Shown one piece after another: positions 48,531-60,723 of a stretch of 64,000 nt of DNA; position 1 is the stretch's first letter, and every line of letters starts with the position of its first letter. Under the pieces are notes generated by a model. That model had not been told where the DNA came from, made no database searches, and saw only the letters and a list, made by a program, of their open reading frames with translations. The stretch is taken from NCBI RefSeq assembly GCF_000004075.3, contig NC_026660.2, positions 14,589,837-14,653,836 of the forward strand, read 5' to 3'. This stretch comes from Cucumis sativus. Taxonomy: Eukaryota > Streptophyta > Magnoliopsida > Cucurbitales > Cucurbitaceae. The position numbers were made by a program, and so were the translations under genes.

Positions 48531-48709
48531 CTAAGTGTAAAATATACATACATGATGAATAACAAATTGATATATCTTTTGTAAATAAATCACAAGAAGC
48601 TTGCACAAAACTAGAGCCTCCGAGGGAAAGAGGATCAGAAGAACCCAAGGAGAAACTAAACTCCGATATTTTCGAGTTGAATTACTCTGACTTTCGGGTA
48701 GCTTCGAGG

Positions 48710-51700
48710 TTAAGCATTCGTAGGGCAGTCGAAAGCAAATTGACAATGTCGACATTTCCACCGCTCTTCCTGGGGAGTACATTCAGGTTCTCGTTGTCCA
48801 TGCCAGACCTGTAATTGGGTCTCAAGTTGAGTCTTGAGCCAACCATGATCATATGCAAATTTATCTTCAACAATGATTGACTGATCCTTTTGTGATTCAT
48901 ATCTGCACCATTAACGATTAACCAAATCTTATCAGAACTGAAATATTTCTCTGAAACAAATACAACCCAGATCATAATGAAAATTCTATCATAAAAAGTT
49001 TCGGTTTCCAAATGGCAAGAGGCACAAGTGTTGGTTCGATCGAGAAGAAACGGAGGTGTACACAACAGGGTTCAGTTCAAAACCCAATATTACATATAGA
49101 ACTATTGCAAATCAAGCACAACCATTGAAAAAATAAGAACTTTTTTTGGGTAAATGTAATGTACCTTATTAAGAGTTGATTGTGAGTAGGAGGCAGCATG
49201 CTACAACAATTTATGTAGTATCTTACTACATCATCAAGAGTCTGTATAAACAAGATAGTGATAATAATTATAAAAAAATACAAAAACAAATTTGCACAAG
49301 CTCGAAGAGTTACCTAATATTGTGGGGACACTACTCTCTCAAACTTTCCAAAGAAAATCTAATTTGTCGGGAGCTTGAAAGTAATAGTGTAAAATATATG
49401 CATAAATTATGTGTGTGACACTCAGTGAGCACTTTAACTATTTCTCACAAGACAACCACCAAACACTACTACCTGTATGGATAAGAACACCTGAAATGTT
49501 AAATTCTAGGAAGAAAGAAATAAAGCACCCTTTGGACGTAGCTAGCCACTACTTCATCGGGACTATTTTCAACTAATAAGAATCTCCTGACCCCTATGAC
49601 TTGTAGTGTAAAGTCAGTATCATTTTCTCATCATCCGTATTAGTATTGTGAAAGAAGACAAATAGCAGTTAAAAGATCTACCTTTGCAGTGAAACCAATT
49701 GACGTAGTGGTGTCCGAAATTTCCTCGGACAAGGTGGAATGAGGATTCAAAGAAAAGAAATCAAAAAATTGTCTGATAGAGAGGCCATCAGAGATAAGAT
49801 TGTCCAATAAGAACTTATAAAACATTAATTGAAGCCTGCAAAAAGAATGAAGTGTAGTTAAATCAGTATACATTGCAATCAAGAGAAGAGCATTGACTGG
49901 TAATCCAAAGGCTTAAAGAGAACAACCATAATAACATACTTCCCATTTCTTCTTTGTGGTACAGCAGGAATCGTATCCCGCACTCGGGTTTTTGTGTCTA
50001 TCAACATTGGTATTTTAGTGGTGTCAATCTCCAACATCTGGATCTCATCAATAATACCAACAATCCATACACCTTCCACCAATCCCATTCTGACACCAAT
50101 GCAAACATAGCTTCTGTGAGATTAAGAGAACTGGACATCCTAATAATAGCTTTAAGTGGTGTGCGCAAGAGAAGGACAGCAGTTGAAAACTGAAAACCGA
50201 AAACCAACGGAAGCAAAAGAGAATGATCTTTTTAAATCACATCATGCTAAAAAGTAATCTCAAAACAGAGAAACAACTGCCATATGATAGGGATCTACAT
50301 AGGAATTCAACTTATTGGTTTTGGTATTTCCTAAATATATATATGTTAAAATTCATTATGACTAACAAAAATAAATATTGTTGCAGTGGCAGAGGCACGC
50401 TTCGAATCCCCAAATCATTGGTTCAACACTTACATTCTACACACAAATTAGATGAATTTTTTATTAAATTTCAGCCCAATATATCATCAATTAATGTCCA
50501 AGGCGCCCAACATCAACAATTTATGGCATGCTAGCAACTCAATCCGTCATGAAAACGTAAATTGGTTATTGGTGCCCTACTATTATAAAAGGAAAATACG
50601 TTTTCTAAAAGAAAAAATCTTGCCTAAACATTTTTCACCACCATCACTTAACAAATATTTTTTAAAACAAGTTGGCAACAAAGTTTTAAATTTTGAGATT
50701 TGCCTTACTTATATATATATATATCTTTATTTTAATTAATTTAAGAGTTAAAGACTCCACGATAATTTTTTCATTAATTGTTAGAATATACATATCATGT
50801 CATTCACTATGAGTTTAAATTCTTCTTAGTCTATGGATTGCTCATTTCATTGGTTTTTTTACCTCATTTTATTGATTTTACCTATTGCAATAGCTACGAT
50901 AGATATAACATTTTCTAATATGAATATTGTGAAGATTCAATTGCGTAATTGAATGAAAAATCAATTTAGTTAGATAATAAAGTTATCATGGATCGATTTT
51001 AAAATTGTATTAAATTAGTTAATGTATGAAGCTATGAATACTTTTTAAAGCAATTTTTTATAGTTTGTTGATCATACAGTACCCTTCTATAAATTTTCTG
51101 GATCTGACTATATATAATAGGTCATAAGAGTGAAAGCACCAACTCATTTTCACAATATGATAGGCCATAAGAGTGAAAGCACCAACTCATTTTCACACTA
51201 ACACACAGACTCATTTTCTAACCTATGCAACTAATTTGAAAGGTAAATTAGTGTCCAAAGTCAATGATGCTAAAATTGGAGCATTTTCCACTTCGTTCAT
51301 AAGAATAAAGCATAGTGCAATAGTTAGAATAACGACAGTAATTGATATTAAAGAAACCTGCAAAAGAAGAACAAAAAAAGAACTAATTTCATCAAACAAA
51401 TCATTCCCCTATTCATCCGGGGGAGTTAAACCAGGCAGTAGCTTTGATGTCCCCATCACAAGGCATAACTATTTACGAGAGTAAGTAGAAACAATGTGGA
51501 TGGACAAACAATATTGATTGGGAGAAATCGAACACAAAAATTGAGACTTACACAGGCAGTTCGCGAGTCAATCCTTCAAGCACTAGCTGATGTACACCAA
51601 CTATGAAATTAAGAAGCTTCAGAGCCCAAATATCTTCAATCGATTGCACCTGAACTTTGACTTTTTTGACAACCTACAACGATTCAGAGAAAGTACAAAT

Positions 51701-52978
51701 TTAAGGCGTAAAGAGGAGTATTACAATTACTAATTGGTTCTGTTCACGATGATACATCCCTACATCTAGATTCTCCAAGGTTATTCAAAATTAATATTTA
51801 CAAGCTTTGGTATTTAAAACTCAAGGACACAATGTACAACCTATACAACAGATCTTGTTAAAGTTATTACTCACAGGTTTTGATAACTATGCTACAGATC
51901 GACTCAAAAAGGCATGTAAGTAGGAGAAATATCACAGAAGACTCGGTCTTTAACAGGGTCATATTAAATACATGTGATAAATAGTTTACGTACGTCAAAA
52001 GAAAAACCATCGAGTCCCTTCTCTTATTACCAATTGATGGACCATTTTCTCTTGTTACCAATCGATTTTGAGATGAAACTTGGTGAGAGAATTTTTCTCT
52101 GCTAGGAGTAAGAAACAGCAAACACAAATGAAATCAGTTCAATTTGAAGACTAGAAATTTACCTCCGCTTCAAGCATTGCATGGCGCGCAATACCTGCTT
52201 CCATAGCTTTGGTTTTTTTCCGAACTCCAGAAAGAAGAGAAAACTCCATCTGTTTTTCACACCATTCCTGCAGATGCCATGTCAGGAGATAATTAAATTA
52301 ACTTTCCACCCCATAGAAAGATGGGAAAAATCAGAAGTTCCTTAAATAACGAGAACAAAAACAAACATAGGGATTTTCCCAACTTTCCCAATTCAAATAA
52401 ACCAATGGGCTTCAGCTTCAGGCTCTGTTTGGAAGTGTTGAAAGACATCCATAAACTGATAGAATTGCTTTTAAAAAGAACTTATACTGATAGAAACAGA
52501 CCAATTAGTTCAATGTTTATTCCAATCAATTGAACTATTGAAATAAACTTTTAGACAGCCACAAACAAAACAAATGAGAAGCGCAACAAGAAGCCCATAC
52601 CATGCGAGTAATATCAGTGACGGCCAAGGGCTTGTTCCTCTTAAACCGTTGAAGAAGGGATTCGTTGACTTTGATCTTCTTCTGGGTAATCGGGATTTTG
52701 CCCAGATCTTCGATATCTGGCTGAGTAGAATGGATGCCCCTCTTGGATAAGAGGGTAATAGAGTGAATAGACCTGGTGTTAAAGAGACTATGAGAAGAGG
52801 AAGAAGTAGAATGAATGACGGAGGATGAAGATCGAGAAGTGGTGACGGCAGCGGCCAAGGCAGCTTCGATTAGGGCCATTTCCTCGTCGCTCACAATCTC
52901 AACCGGAATATTTGGAAAGCCTTCGTGGGTATTGTCATCGTCTTTAAATGGCGGTAACCCAGAATGTGAATCCGCCAT
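48710..52978 (-). CDS. EXO5: Exonuclease V (EXO5/DEM1-type iron-sulfur 5' exonuclease)
   Basis: Seven exons, complement(52601..52978, 52163..52267, 51552..51673, 49940..50089, 49682..49835, 49165..49241, 48710..48902), give 392 residues. The PD-(D/E)xK nuclease core is visible as VGIIDEI (D216), then LIDTKTR (D233, K235), and the QxxxY box QLMFY (Q254, Y258). Four cysteines expected to hold a 4Fe-4S cluster are C129 in EWCEKQ and the C-terminal C379-x2-C382-x5-C388. The family degrades single-stranded DNA from the ends in genome maintenance; the plant protein has been annotated as chloroplastic. The N-terminus starts [10 protein letters not shown] and has no clear plastid transit peptide. Intron 3 (50090-51551) holds a hAT transposase relic and a duplicated 43-bp unit. 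All junctions are GT-AG with consistent phase. Confidence 0.93.
50850..50985 (+). mobile_element. hAT transposase C-terminal relic in EXO5 intron 3
   Basis: A plus-strand frame reads [15 protein letters not shown] then [13 protein letters not shown], stop, MKNQFS, stop. It matches the dimerisation region of plant hAT transposases (pattern LPVATA..ERAFSAMNIVK..LRNRM). Only this last block remains and it has stops, so it is inactive. It lies antisense inside the EXO5 intron. Confidence 0.7.
51117..51198. repeat. 43-bp tandem duplication in EXO5 intron 3
   Basis: The unit starting ataggtcataagagtgaaag and containing caccaactcattttcaca occurs at 51117-51159 and, with few changes, from 51160. It lies about 130 bp after the hAT relic and may mark its edge or be an independent duplication. 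Confidence 0.8.
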
Positions 52979-54128
52979 TTTTGGGGGACTTAGTAAAGAT
53001 GAGATGGGTATGTGGAGCAGTTACCGTTGCAATCGTCATATAGTTGAGTTTCAAATACTTCCTTAGAAAGCCAATGGGTCGTTCGTTGATGGGAATCGAA
53101 GATTTTCTTGGGATGAATGTCTGAATTACCACATATGTTCCAACATTTTAATCCTCCTATTTTTGGATTTTTTCCTAATTTTCTTTTTTTTTTTCATATA
53201 AATATAAAAATATTGGCAGATTTGATAGATTGCAGATAAATTTTACAATATTGTTTTTAAAAATAGTTTCAATTATTCATAAATTAAAATCTCTCTGTCC
53301 ATTTAATTTCTTGTTTCATTTTTGTTATGTTTGACAATTATCCTTACTCATATTTATATTAATTTTTGAAAATTAAATCAATAACAAAATTCTTCAATTC
53401 AATTTTTTTATTAATAAAACTGTTTCTATAATTTGACCAAACTCTTCTACTGAAGAAAAATAATAATAAATAAAAACAATGATATGTTAAAAAATTACGA
53501 GAAAATAATTTTAATTTTCAAAAACTATGTGGGTACCATGGATTCTAAAATAATTGTTTTCCCAAATATCCCAAATTTTGTAGGCATTCAAAGATTTAGA
53601 AATGATAATTAGAGGAACATCATAAAAGAAAAAAACTCACGAATAAAGAAAAAAAAAAGGAGAATATTATTATAGATGAAAAAGATGAACTATTTATAAA
53701 ATATAGTGAATTCTTTTTAAAGAGCCCTGAGATTTTAATAAAATATAGTATATTTTATAAATAGTTTAGATATTTGGTTATTTAAAAAAATGTATCCATT
53801 AAAAATTCTTAAAACTTTGTGTTTCATCGTGAATTTTATAGTGGAAGATACCCCTACTCTTATCCTTAAGAAAAATACGGTTTTTTTTCTTTTGGGAAAC
53901 TACAATATATGATTGTAAATTTGTATAAAGTCATCCACTCTTAGGTGGATCGTATGCTTAAGCAGATGGAAAATTCTAAAATGTATTTGTCCAGGCAACA
54001 AAATACCAAACACAAAAGTGAAACAAATGGCATATGTTTTTAGCTATTCAAGCGAAAGACTCTGTCCTGGTTCTGAATGTCCCACAAACTTCTCAACTGT
54101 GTCTAAGTTAAAACCCGCCAGCAAACCG
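52979..54128. other. Divergent intergenic region between EXO5 and the vicilin-like gene
   Basis: EXO5 and the cupin gene point away from each other, so both promoters lie here. No other gene is seen. The middle (53160-53840) is AT-rich, with possible decayed family A repeat pieces near 53205-53280 and 53690-53830. Confidence 0.45.
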
Positions 54129-54153
54129 TATAAACTTGCATGAACGACACGTG
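54129..54153 (+). promoter_or_regulatory. Seed-promoter motifs before the vicilin-like gene: TATA, RY and G-box/ABRE
   Basis: TATAAA (54129-54134), TGCATG (54137-54142, the RY core CATGCA on the other strand) and CACGTG within ACACGTGT (54148-54153) are packed within 25 bases, about 110-130 bp before the ATG. RY and ABRE/G-box elements are the targets of the ABI3/FUS3/LEC2 and ABI5-type seed regulators, which suits a storage-type protein. Their position next to or below the TATA is unusual, so the TATA assignment may be wrong. Confidence 0.45.
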
Positions 54154-54260
54154 TTATCCGCAATCTTCTGATCTTCATCTTCATAAAGCCTCACCAAAAC
54201 GTCACTCATTGCCACCAACAAAAAAAGAAAGAGAAGGAGAAAAACAGAGAAGCAACAAAG

Positions 54261-56341
54261 ATGGGGAAGAAAGAAGCCCTTTTGATACTGTTGATTGTTG
54301 CGGTTTTGGGAAATGCAATTGGGATTAAGGAGGAAGAAGAAGAAGAATGGTGGAGAGAGAGAGAAGAAGAGAAGTTTGGAAGCAAAGAAAGGTTTCTAAT
54401 GGTGGACTCGAAGAAAGTGATAGAGACAGAAGCAGGAGAAATGAGGGTTATGAGAGGTCCAATTTCAAGAATTCTTGACAAGGCCATGCATATTGGCTTC
54501 ATCACCATGGAACCTAAATCCTTGTTTGTGCCTCAGTATTTGGACTCCACCTTGATTCTCTTCGTCCGTAGAGGTAATTCACTGTTCTCTCTCAACTCTT
54601 TCTTGCTTACATGCATCCACATATCACTATTACAACTCCAAAAGCACACTAGCATAGTGAACCAATAAGTGATTTTCAATATCAATGGAAGGATATGACA
54701 TGAAGAGCAGGCTAGGATGGGAAATACAGGACCACTGTTATTTAATTCATATTCTTAACATGCAATTAGTTTACGGAAGCTAGAATGTGAACGAAATGGG
54801 AGACAACTGAAAGGAATGGGGAATGTTTAAATGATTGCAGGGGATGTGAAAGTCGGATTGATTTACAAAGACGAGTTAGCAGAGAGGAGGATGAAGGGTG
54901 GGGACGTATTCCGCATACCAGCCGGTTCGGTATTTTACATGGTGAACGTAGGGGAAGGACAGAGACTTGAGATTATCTGCAGCATTGATAAATCTGAGAG
55001 TTTGAGTTATGGTACTTTCCAGGTAAATTACTCAGTTGGGTGATGATGGGGTTGGAATGTAAGTACAAATTTGATTTTCCAAATGGAAATTTCATTCTTG
55101 TTTCTCTGTTTTAATAATGGCAGTCCTTCTTCGTAGCTGGAGGAAAGTATCCTGGGTCAGTTCTTGCCGGATTCGACCAGGATACATTAGCTACAGCATT
55201 TAATGTGAGAAATTCGACTAAAATCCCTAATCTGCCTCTCTAATTTCCAAACATCAACTAGATTTCTCACAATTCAGTGTACTCCACAGGTTTCTTATAC
55301 AGAATTGAGAAGGATTTTATCAAGACAACGACAGGGTCCAATCGTTTACATCTCAGACACTGAATCGCCTAGGGTTTGGAGCAAGTTTCTGCAAGTGAAA
55401 GATAAAGCCAGACTAAGTAAAGTAGCTGATAACAATGAAGATGGTGAAGAATCGGAGAAAAATAAGCGATGGTCGTGGAGGAAGCTCATGAATTCGATCT
55501 TCAGAAATGAAAATCGGGACAAAAGCAAAAAAATAACAAGAACAGGAAAATCCCCCGATTCGTACAATCTCTACGACAAAACCCCAGACTTCAGCAACGC
55601 CTACGGATGGAGCGTTGCCCTAGACGAAACCGAGTACCATCCTCTAGGTCACTCCGGAATCGGAGTTTATCTAGTCAATCTCACAGCGGTAAATCTAGTT
55701 TATCTAATCCCTAATTCTGCTATCAATTAGATCAATAGTTCATGTACATTCTACGATGTGCGAATCACTACGAACTACCTCAAATACAGGGATCAATGAT
55801 GGCACCGCACGTAAATCCAACGGCAGCGGAGTACGGCATCGTCCTCAGAGGCACAGGTACAATACAGATCGTGTATCCAAACGGAACCTCCGCGATGAAC
55901 GCGGAAGTAACCGAAGGAGACGTGTTCTGGATTCCAAGATACTTCCCTTTCTGTCAAATCGCATCTAGAACAGGTCCGTTCGAGTTCTTTGGATTCACAA
56001 CGTCGTCGCGGAAGAATCGGCCCCAATTCCTGGCGGGAGCGAGTTCGATTTTCCACACCTTGAGAAACATGGAGATGGCGACGGCTTTTGACATAACAGA
56101 GGATGATATGGAGAGGTTGCTAGGGGCGCAGTACGAGGCGATAATTCTGCCGTCGGCGGAGATAGCGCCGCCGCACAAGGAGGAGGAGAAGAAGAGGAGG
56201 AAAGAGGAAGAGAGGAGGGAAGCGGAAACGGAAACGGAAACGGAATGGGAAAGAGAGAGGGAAAGGGAAAGGGAAAGGGAAAGGAGAGTGGATGAAGTGG
56301 TTGGAAGCTTTGGAAGGAATTTGGTTATGGGATTTGCTTAG
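54261..56341 (+). CDS. Vicilin-like double-cupin seed protein (At2g28490 type)
   Basis: Exons 54261..54573, 54841..55022, 55124..55204, 55290..55688 and 55790..56341 give 508 residues. A hydrophobic signal peptide (about 5-21) leads to a Glu-rich stretch (23-38). The N-terminal cupin covers about 45-200 (IGFITMEPKSLFVPQYLDST, GDVFRIPAGSVFYMVN). A variable basic linker follows (about 215-290), then the C-terminal cupin (about 300-450) with LVNLTAGSMMAPHVNP, GDVFWIPRYFPF and GPFEFFGFTTSS. The order is that of 7S/vicilin-like globulins, so it is a secreted or vacuolar storage-type protein; a binding role cannot be excluded. Residues 454-491 are an unusual Glu/Arg/Lys tail encoded by GGAAAC and GGGAAA repeats. 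It starts 1.3 kb from EXO5, divergently, with seed-type promoter motifs close to the leader. Confidence 0.92.
56213..56286 (+). repeat. Purine hexamer repeats coding the charged tail of the vicilin-like protein
   Basis: Runs of GGAAAC/GAAACG (about 56223-56246) and GGGAAA (about 56258-56282) encode alternating Glu-Thr and Glu-Arg residues. They are in-frame multiples of six bases, so unit gain or loss keeps the reading frame. Length variation between accessions is expected. Confidence 0.75.
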
Positions 56342-58600
56342 TTAAAGAGTTGAAACGGGCGGGAAATAAACTATAATTTCCATTGCTTTTTTTTTTTTTC
56401 TTTTTCTTTTTCCTTTTTATTTTCTTCTTTTAAGGTCTGCTTCGTTTTGGTTTAGGGTTTGTTCATGAGAAGTTGAGTATTTGTTAATAAAACCCGTAAC
56501 TTCTTACTCCACTTTCTATTGTTCTTTTTCTTCTTTGCTTAGCATTCCCCCCATAGGCCATATCCATATCAATTTTGTTTTCTTATTTGTTACTTCAATT
56601 ATTCTTTTCCTGTTTTCATTACTATTATTTTTTAATTTGGGAAAACAAATATATAAAACAAGTCTATTTTAAACTCATTTCATAGAAAAAAGTTCAAATA
56701 AAATTTAATTTTTTTATAACCAAGACCCTTAATGAGTGATAAAATTGTACCATGTGACATTTCTTTTCCAATAAAATCAATTATAACAAACAAACTTTCA
56801 TATCTTCTTCTTAAAAAGGGGGGAAAAAGGTTTGAAATTAATTTCACAAATATTTAAATATTTTCAGTTTTATGAATTAATATTTTATATGTTATCAAAA
56901 TTCTTAGAAAAAAAATCATTTATATATGTTGTCAATATTAATGAATAATGAATAATAAAATGTTTCTAGAAAAATATAATAACCATCTCTTACTATGTTA
57001 TGGTTTCATTGTCTTTTATTCCTTTATTTCTATAATATCATGTTTACTATCTCTTCAAATTAAGATAAAACAATTTTATTTTCTCTTCACATTAAAATAG
57101 TTTACATTTTACTAAACCCTAACTTCATTTTTTAGATTCATCCATTTGTCTCAAAAACTATTCAACCAAAATACTATAAGGTTACTAGTTAGTTTGTCTA
57201 TTAGTATACAAAAGCTTTCGATGTGAATACAAATTTGAATAAATTTGAACGTTAATCTATGTAATAAAACTATGGTCGCAGTTGTTTTTCATGGTGAGCA
57301 ATGGTCACAATAATTACTATAAAAGAACTTGTCACATTGAATTCTATTACTAATATAAGTAATTTCAATTAAAATGCATGTAGTTTATCAATGACATAAT
57401 CATATTATTATCTCTTTCTTATCAAAATATTAAATGTAAAATCATTAGTATTCATATGGAAAATTTTCACTTTTATCGTTGATATATTTGTATGATAAGT
57501 CAATTAGTCAATTACATGCATGTGAGATGTTATCAATTATGTTTGATCAACTATATGCACCAAAGAGGTTTTCTAAAAAGGCAACAACACAAAGGATGAA
57601 ATGTACAAATGATGATATGCTACAAGTCATGTGATTACCTAACATAAGTGTGATAAAATAATTTCTATTACTATAGAAGTATATTACAAGACTTTATGTT
57701 TAAACAAGTGACAAGTAGGTCTAGGTTCGTTATTAGTAACAATATGATTTTTGGAATTTTAATAATTAAACTTATAACACTAGTTTCATCTACAAATTTA
57801 TTTATTTAATTGTCTACTTTTCATGAAGTGAAGCCAAATTTTGAAAACTAAATCAAGTTTGTTTTTATATATAAAAAAAATATTTTCATTTTTTAAATTT
57901 GATAATAAATAAGCAACCTCTAAGTTTAGTCTCCAATGTCATGGTGGAAATGGTTCTTAAACACTAAAAATCACTATTCAGATTTTCAAAGTTACTTGGA
58001 AACACATTTTGAATGGTTCAAATTATAATATTAAATCACTAGAGATATAATTTTAAACTTAACAATTGTTTTTTATTTTATTTGAGTACTACAATTAAGG
58101 TAGGAGGATTCAAACCTTTAGGAATCGTTCTAGTGGAGAAAATTGGAATGTGAAAAAGATTGGTGGAGATTAAAGATGTATGCGAATAATAAGTTTGAAA
58201 ATAAAATTATTAGAAATTACATGTGTTTGGTTGTGCATGATAACATGTGTATGTGTGGAATTAATTATTTTTGTTAAATTAATCATAAAATCTATAAACT
58301 TTTAATATATTAATTGATAATTCAATTTTTTGAGAAAATAATTATTTAACAATCAAATAAAAATATTAATTAAATTAATAATTAAGAGTATTCGTAAATC
58401 TAGTAACTAATTGTAAATTTACTAAGAAATAAATCCATATCATATCAATAACAATATCATTAACTACCTACAAATATAATTAATTAAAATAAAAAAGAGT
58501 ATATATTGATAAGAAAAGGTAAAAAAAATAACAAATTTGAGGAAATATTATTTAAAATTTTGTTTTATAAATATTTTAATTTATTTTGCTAATTTTATTT
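56342..58600. other. AT-rich intergenic DNA
   Basis: The first 150-200 bases are the 3' UTR of the vicilin-like gene. No gene or clear element is seen in the rest; open frames are short. The last 100 bases before 58600 carry taaatattttaatttatttt, a family A-like right arm. Confidence 0.5.
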
Positions 58601-58764
58601 GGTGAAATACAGGGAATTTGGCGCATCCTTTTCTCAAGGTTTTCCAGATCGACCGAGTCTCTCATTTCAATTGTATAATGCGAACTCCGGCCACCGAGGC
58701 TGGTCTTTTCTTCTTTTGAATTCAATTCACACCAAAACAGAATTTCCGGAGACTTCATTCAACC

Positions 58765-60723
58765 ATGAGATTCCATATTTCATCTGCAATTTTCCCCTTT
58801 CTGTTCATTTCTCTTCTTCTTCTAAACACAGCTTCCCTCTACAGAGCTGAAGTCTTAACCCTAACTGCCGACACCTTCTCCGATAAGGTACCATTTTCGA
58901 ACCCTAATTTACTCATCCGGGTCCATTTATGTGTTCTTTATATGCCAAACACATGTGAGCGATGGGAATGGGTCTTTTGGTTTTTTTAACAGTGTCTGAC
59001 GATGTAAAGCTTATTTTTATGATTTCGGTTGTCGTTCCTCTAAAATTGATGATACGTAATTGAACCCAGTTTTTTTTTTTTTTTTTTTTTTTGGTCTTTG
59101 AGTTGAAAAACACTCTATGTGTTCCTCGGATTTGATCAATTGGTCTGAGATTGATATTGGTACTGTTTTTGATCCGCAAGAACGAACTGTGTCCGAGGAA
59201 AAAATGAAGATCCTATTGCCTAAATGAATTTTCTGATTATGTTTATTCTGATTTCCATCGTTTGCTTCCAATTGCGAGTAGAAAATAGCTTTATTCTGAT
59301 TTTCTCATTTAGAGTGAAAATGTAGGTTGTTCAGTAGGATTCTGATTAGTTACATTTTAGTTTGTTGTTCCTAGATTTAGTAACATTAGTGAAACTTGTT
59401 AGGAGAAGGCTGCTCAGAAACTGTGGAAAGGCCGTAATAATAAAATTTGAGGCTTTTATCATTTTTAGTGGGTAACCCATTCTTAGTCTCACATAGTCGT
59501 CTAAACTCTTCATTGACGTAAGGTAAAATCAGCTTTCGTCTCTGGCTTACACTTCTTGATGTTTGGGCTTACTACTTTCATCCTTGGCATACATGTTGTA
59601 TGCTGTTATGTCCTTGGTGTATATGCGAATGGATTTTAATTTTACGTCTATAATCCAAGAATGCCCAATCGAAGTTTCAAAATAACAGTCTCAATTTCTG
59701 AAAGAGTTAAGTCTGATTAAAATTTGATTTCATTTAACACTGTTCCTCATGATGAATATGTGTATTTTGCAGATAAAGGAAAAGGATACTGCTTGGTTTG
59801 TGAAGTTTTGTGTTCCTTGGTGCAAGCATTGGTTGGTATTCTTTCTCATTTGTAGTTTCCTGGTCTTTGTGCTATCATTATTCCATTGCTTACTATTGCG
59901 TAGTTACTCAGCAACATAAATTATGGATTTCAGCAAGAATTTAGGATCATTATGGGAGGATCTGGGGAAGGCAATGGAAGGTGAGGATGAAATCGAGGTT
60001 GGGGAAGTTGATTGTGGTTCTAACAAACCAGTTTGTTCTAAAGTTGATATTCATTCATATCCTACATTTAAGCTTTTCTATGAAGGGGAAGAAGTTGCAA
60101 AGTATAAAGGTAAGTTTTCCACCCCTTCTCCTCCTTGGCAGTTGCATTGCTTTATTTCAGTGTTACTTCTCATCCATGTTCTGGATATTTTCTATTTTTC
60201 TTTTTCCTTCTTAATTTCATAATTTAATAACTGGCAATTTACATAATGAAGTTTTTTTCTTCTATGCACATTCTTCACCAGTCACAGCAAGCACGAATTA
60301 GAAAAGATCAACTCGTTGGTCTAAAGTTTCCTTAATATATCTCTCTCCAGTCTCCGTGAGCTTAGTTCTGAATCTTATTCAATGTTGTCAATAGCCATCC
60401 TTCAAACTTTAATGGTTGGCAGTTTATGTTATTATGCATGTTAGATGGTATAACCTTTATATATCCACATGTCAGTTCACTCAAGTTATCAACCTCGGTG
60501 ATTCTACTACAAATTATATATGTTTGTCGATATTTGAAATTAGAATGAAATGCCCCAACTAATTGTTATAGCAGTATAATTTTTTTCTATTCGGACGACT
60601 TACTAGCTATGCTACTACGATGATTCAGGGCCAAGAGATGTTGAATCTCTCAGAATCTTTGCTCTTGAAGAATCTGAAAAGGCAGCAGAAAAAGCAGAGC
60701 AGGACAGTGACAAAGAATTGTGA
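58765..60723 (+). CDS. PDIL5-1: Protein disulfide isomerase-like 5-1 (small single-domain ER PDI)
   Basis: Exons 58765..58887, 59773..59831, 59934..60109 and 60629..60723 give 150 residues. A signal peptide (about 1-28, ending near YRAEV) precedes one thioredoxin domain with active site W57-C58-K-H-C61 and the cis-Pro loop SYPTF (P104). The C-terminus DKEL is a KDEL-type ER retention signal. Length and sequence match plant PDIL5-1, a minimal oxidoreductase of the ER lumen that makes or reshuffles disulfides. Intron 2 splits the codon of the second catalytic Cys (TG|C, 59831/59934). Intron 1 (58888-59772) contains an uninterrupted T-run of about 22 bases near 59071-59092. A short upstream ATG frame (58678-58719) precedes the start, but it may lie outside the transcript. 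Confidence 0.95.

Noticed and set aside
58678-58719. Upstream open frame before PDIL5-1 as a regulatory uORF
   Set aside because: The ATG lies in tgtataatg, which may itself be the TATA region, so it may not be transcribed.
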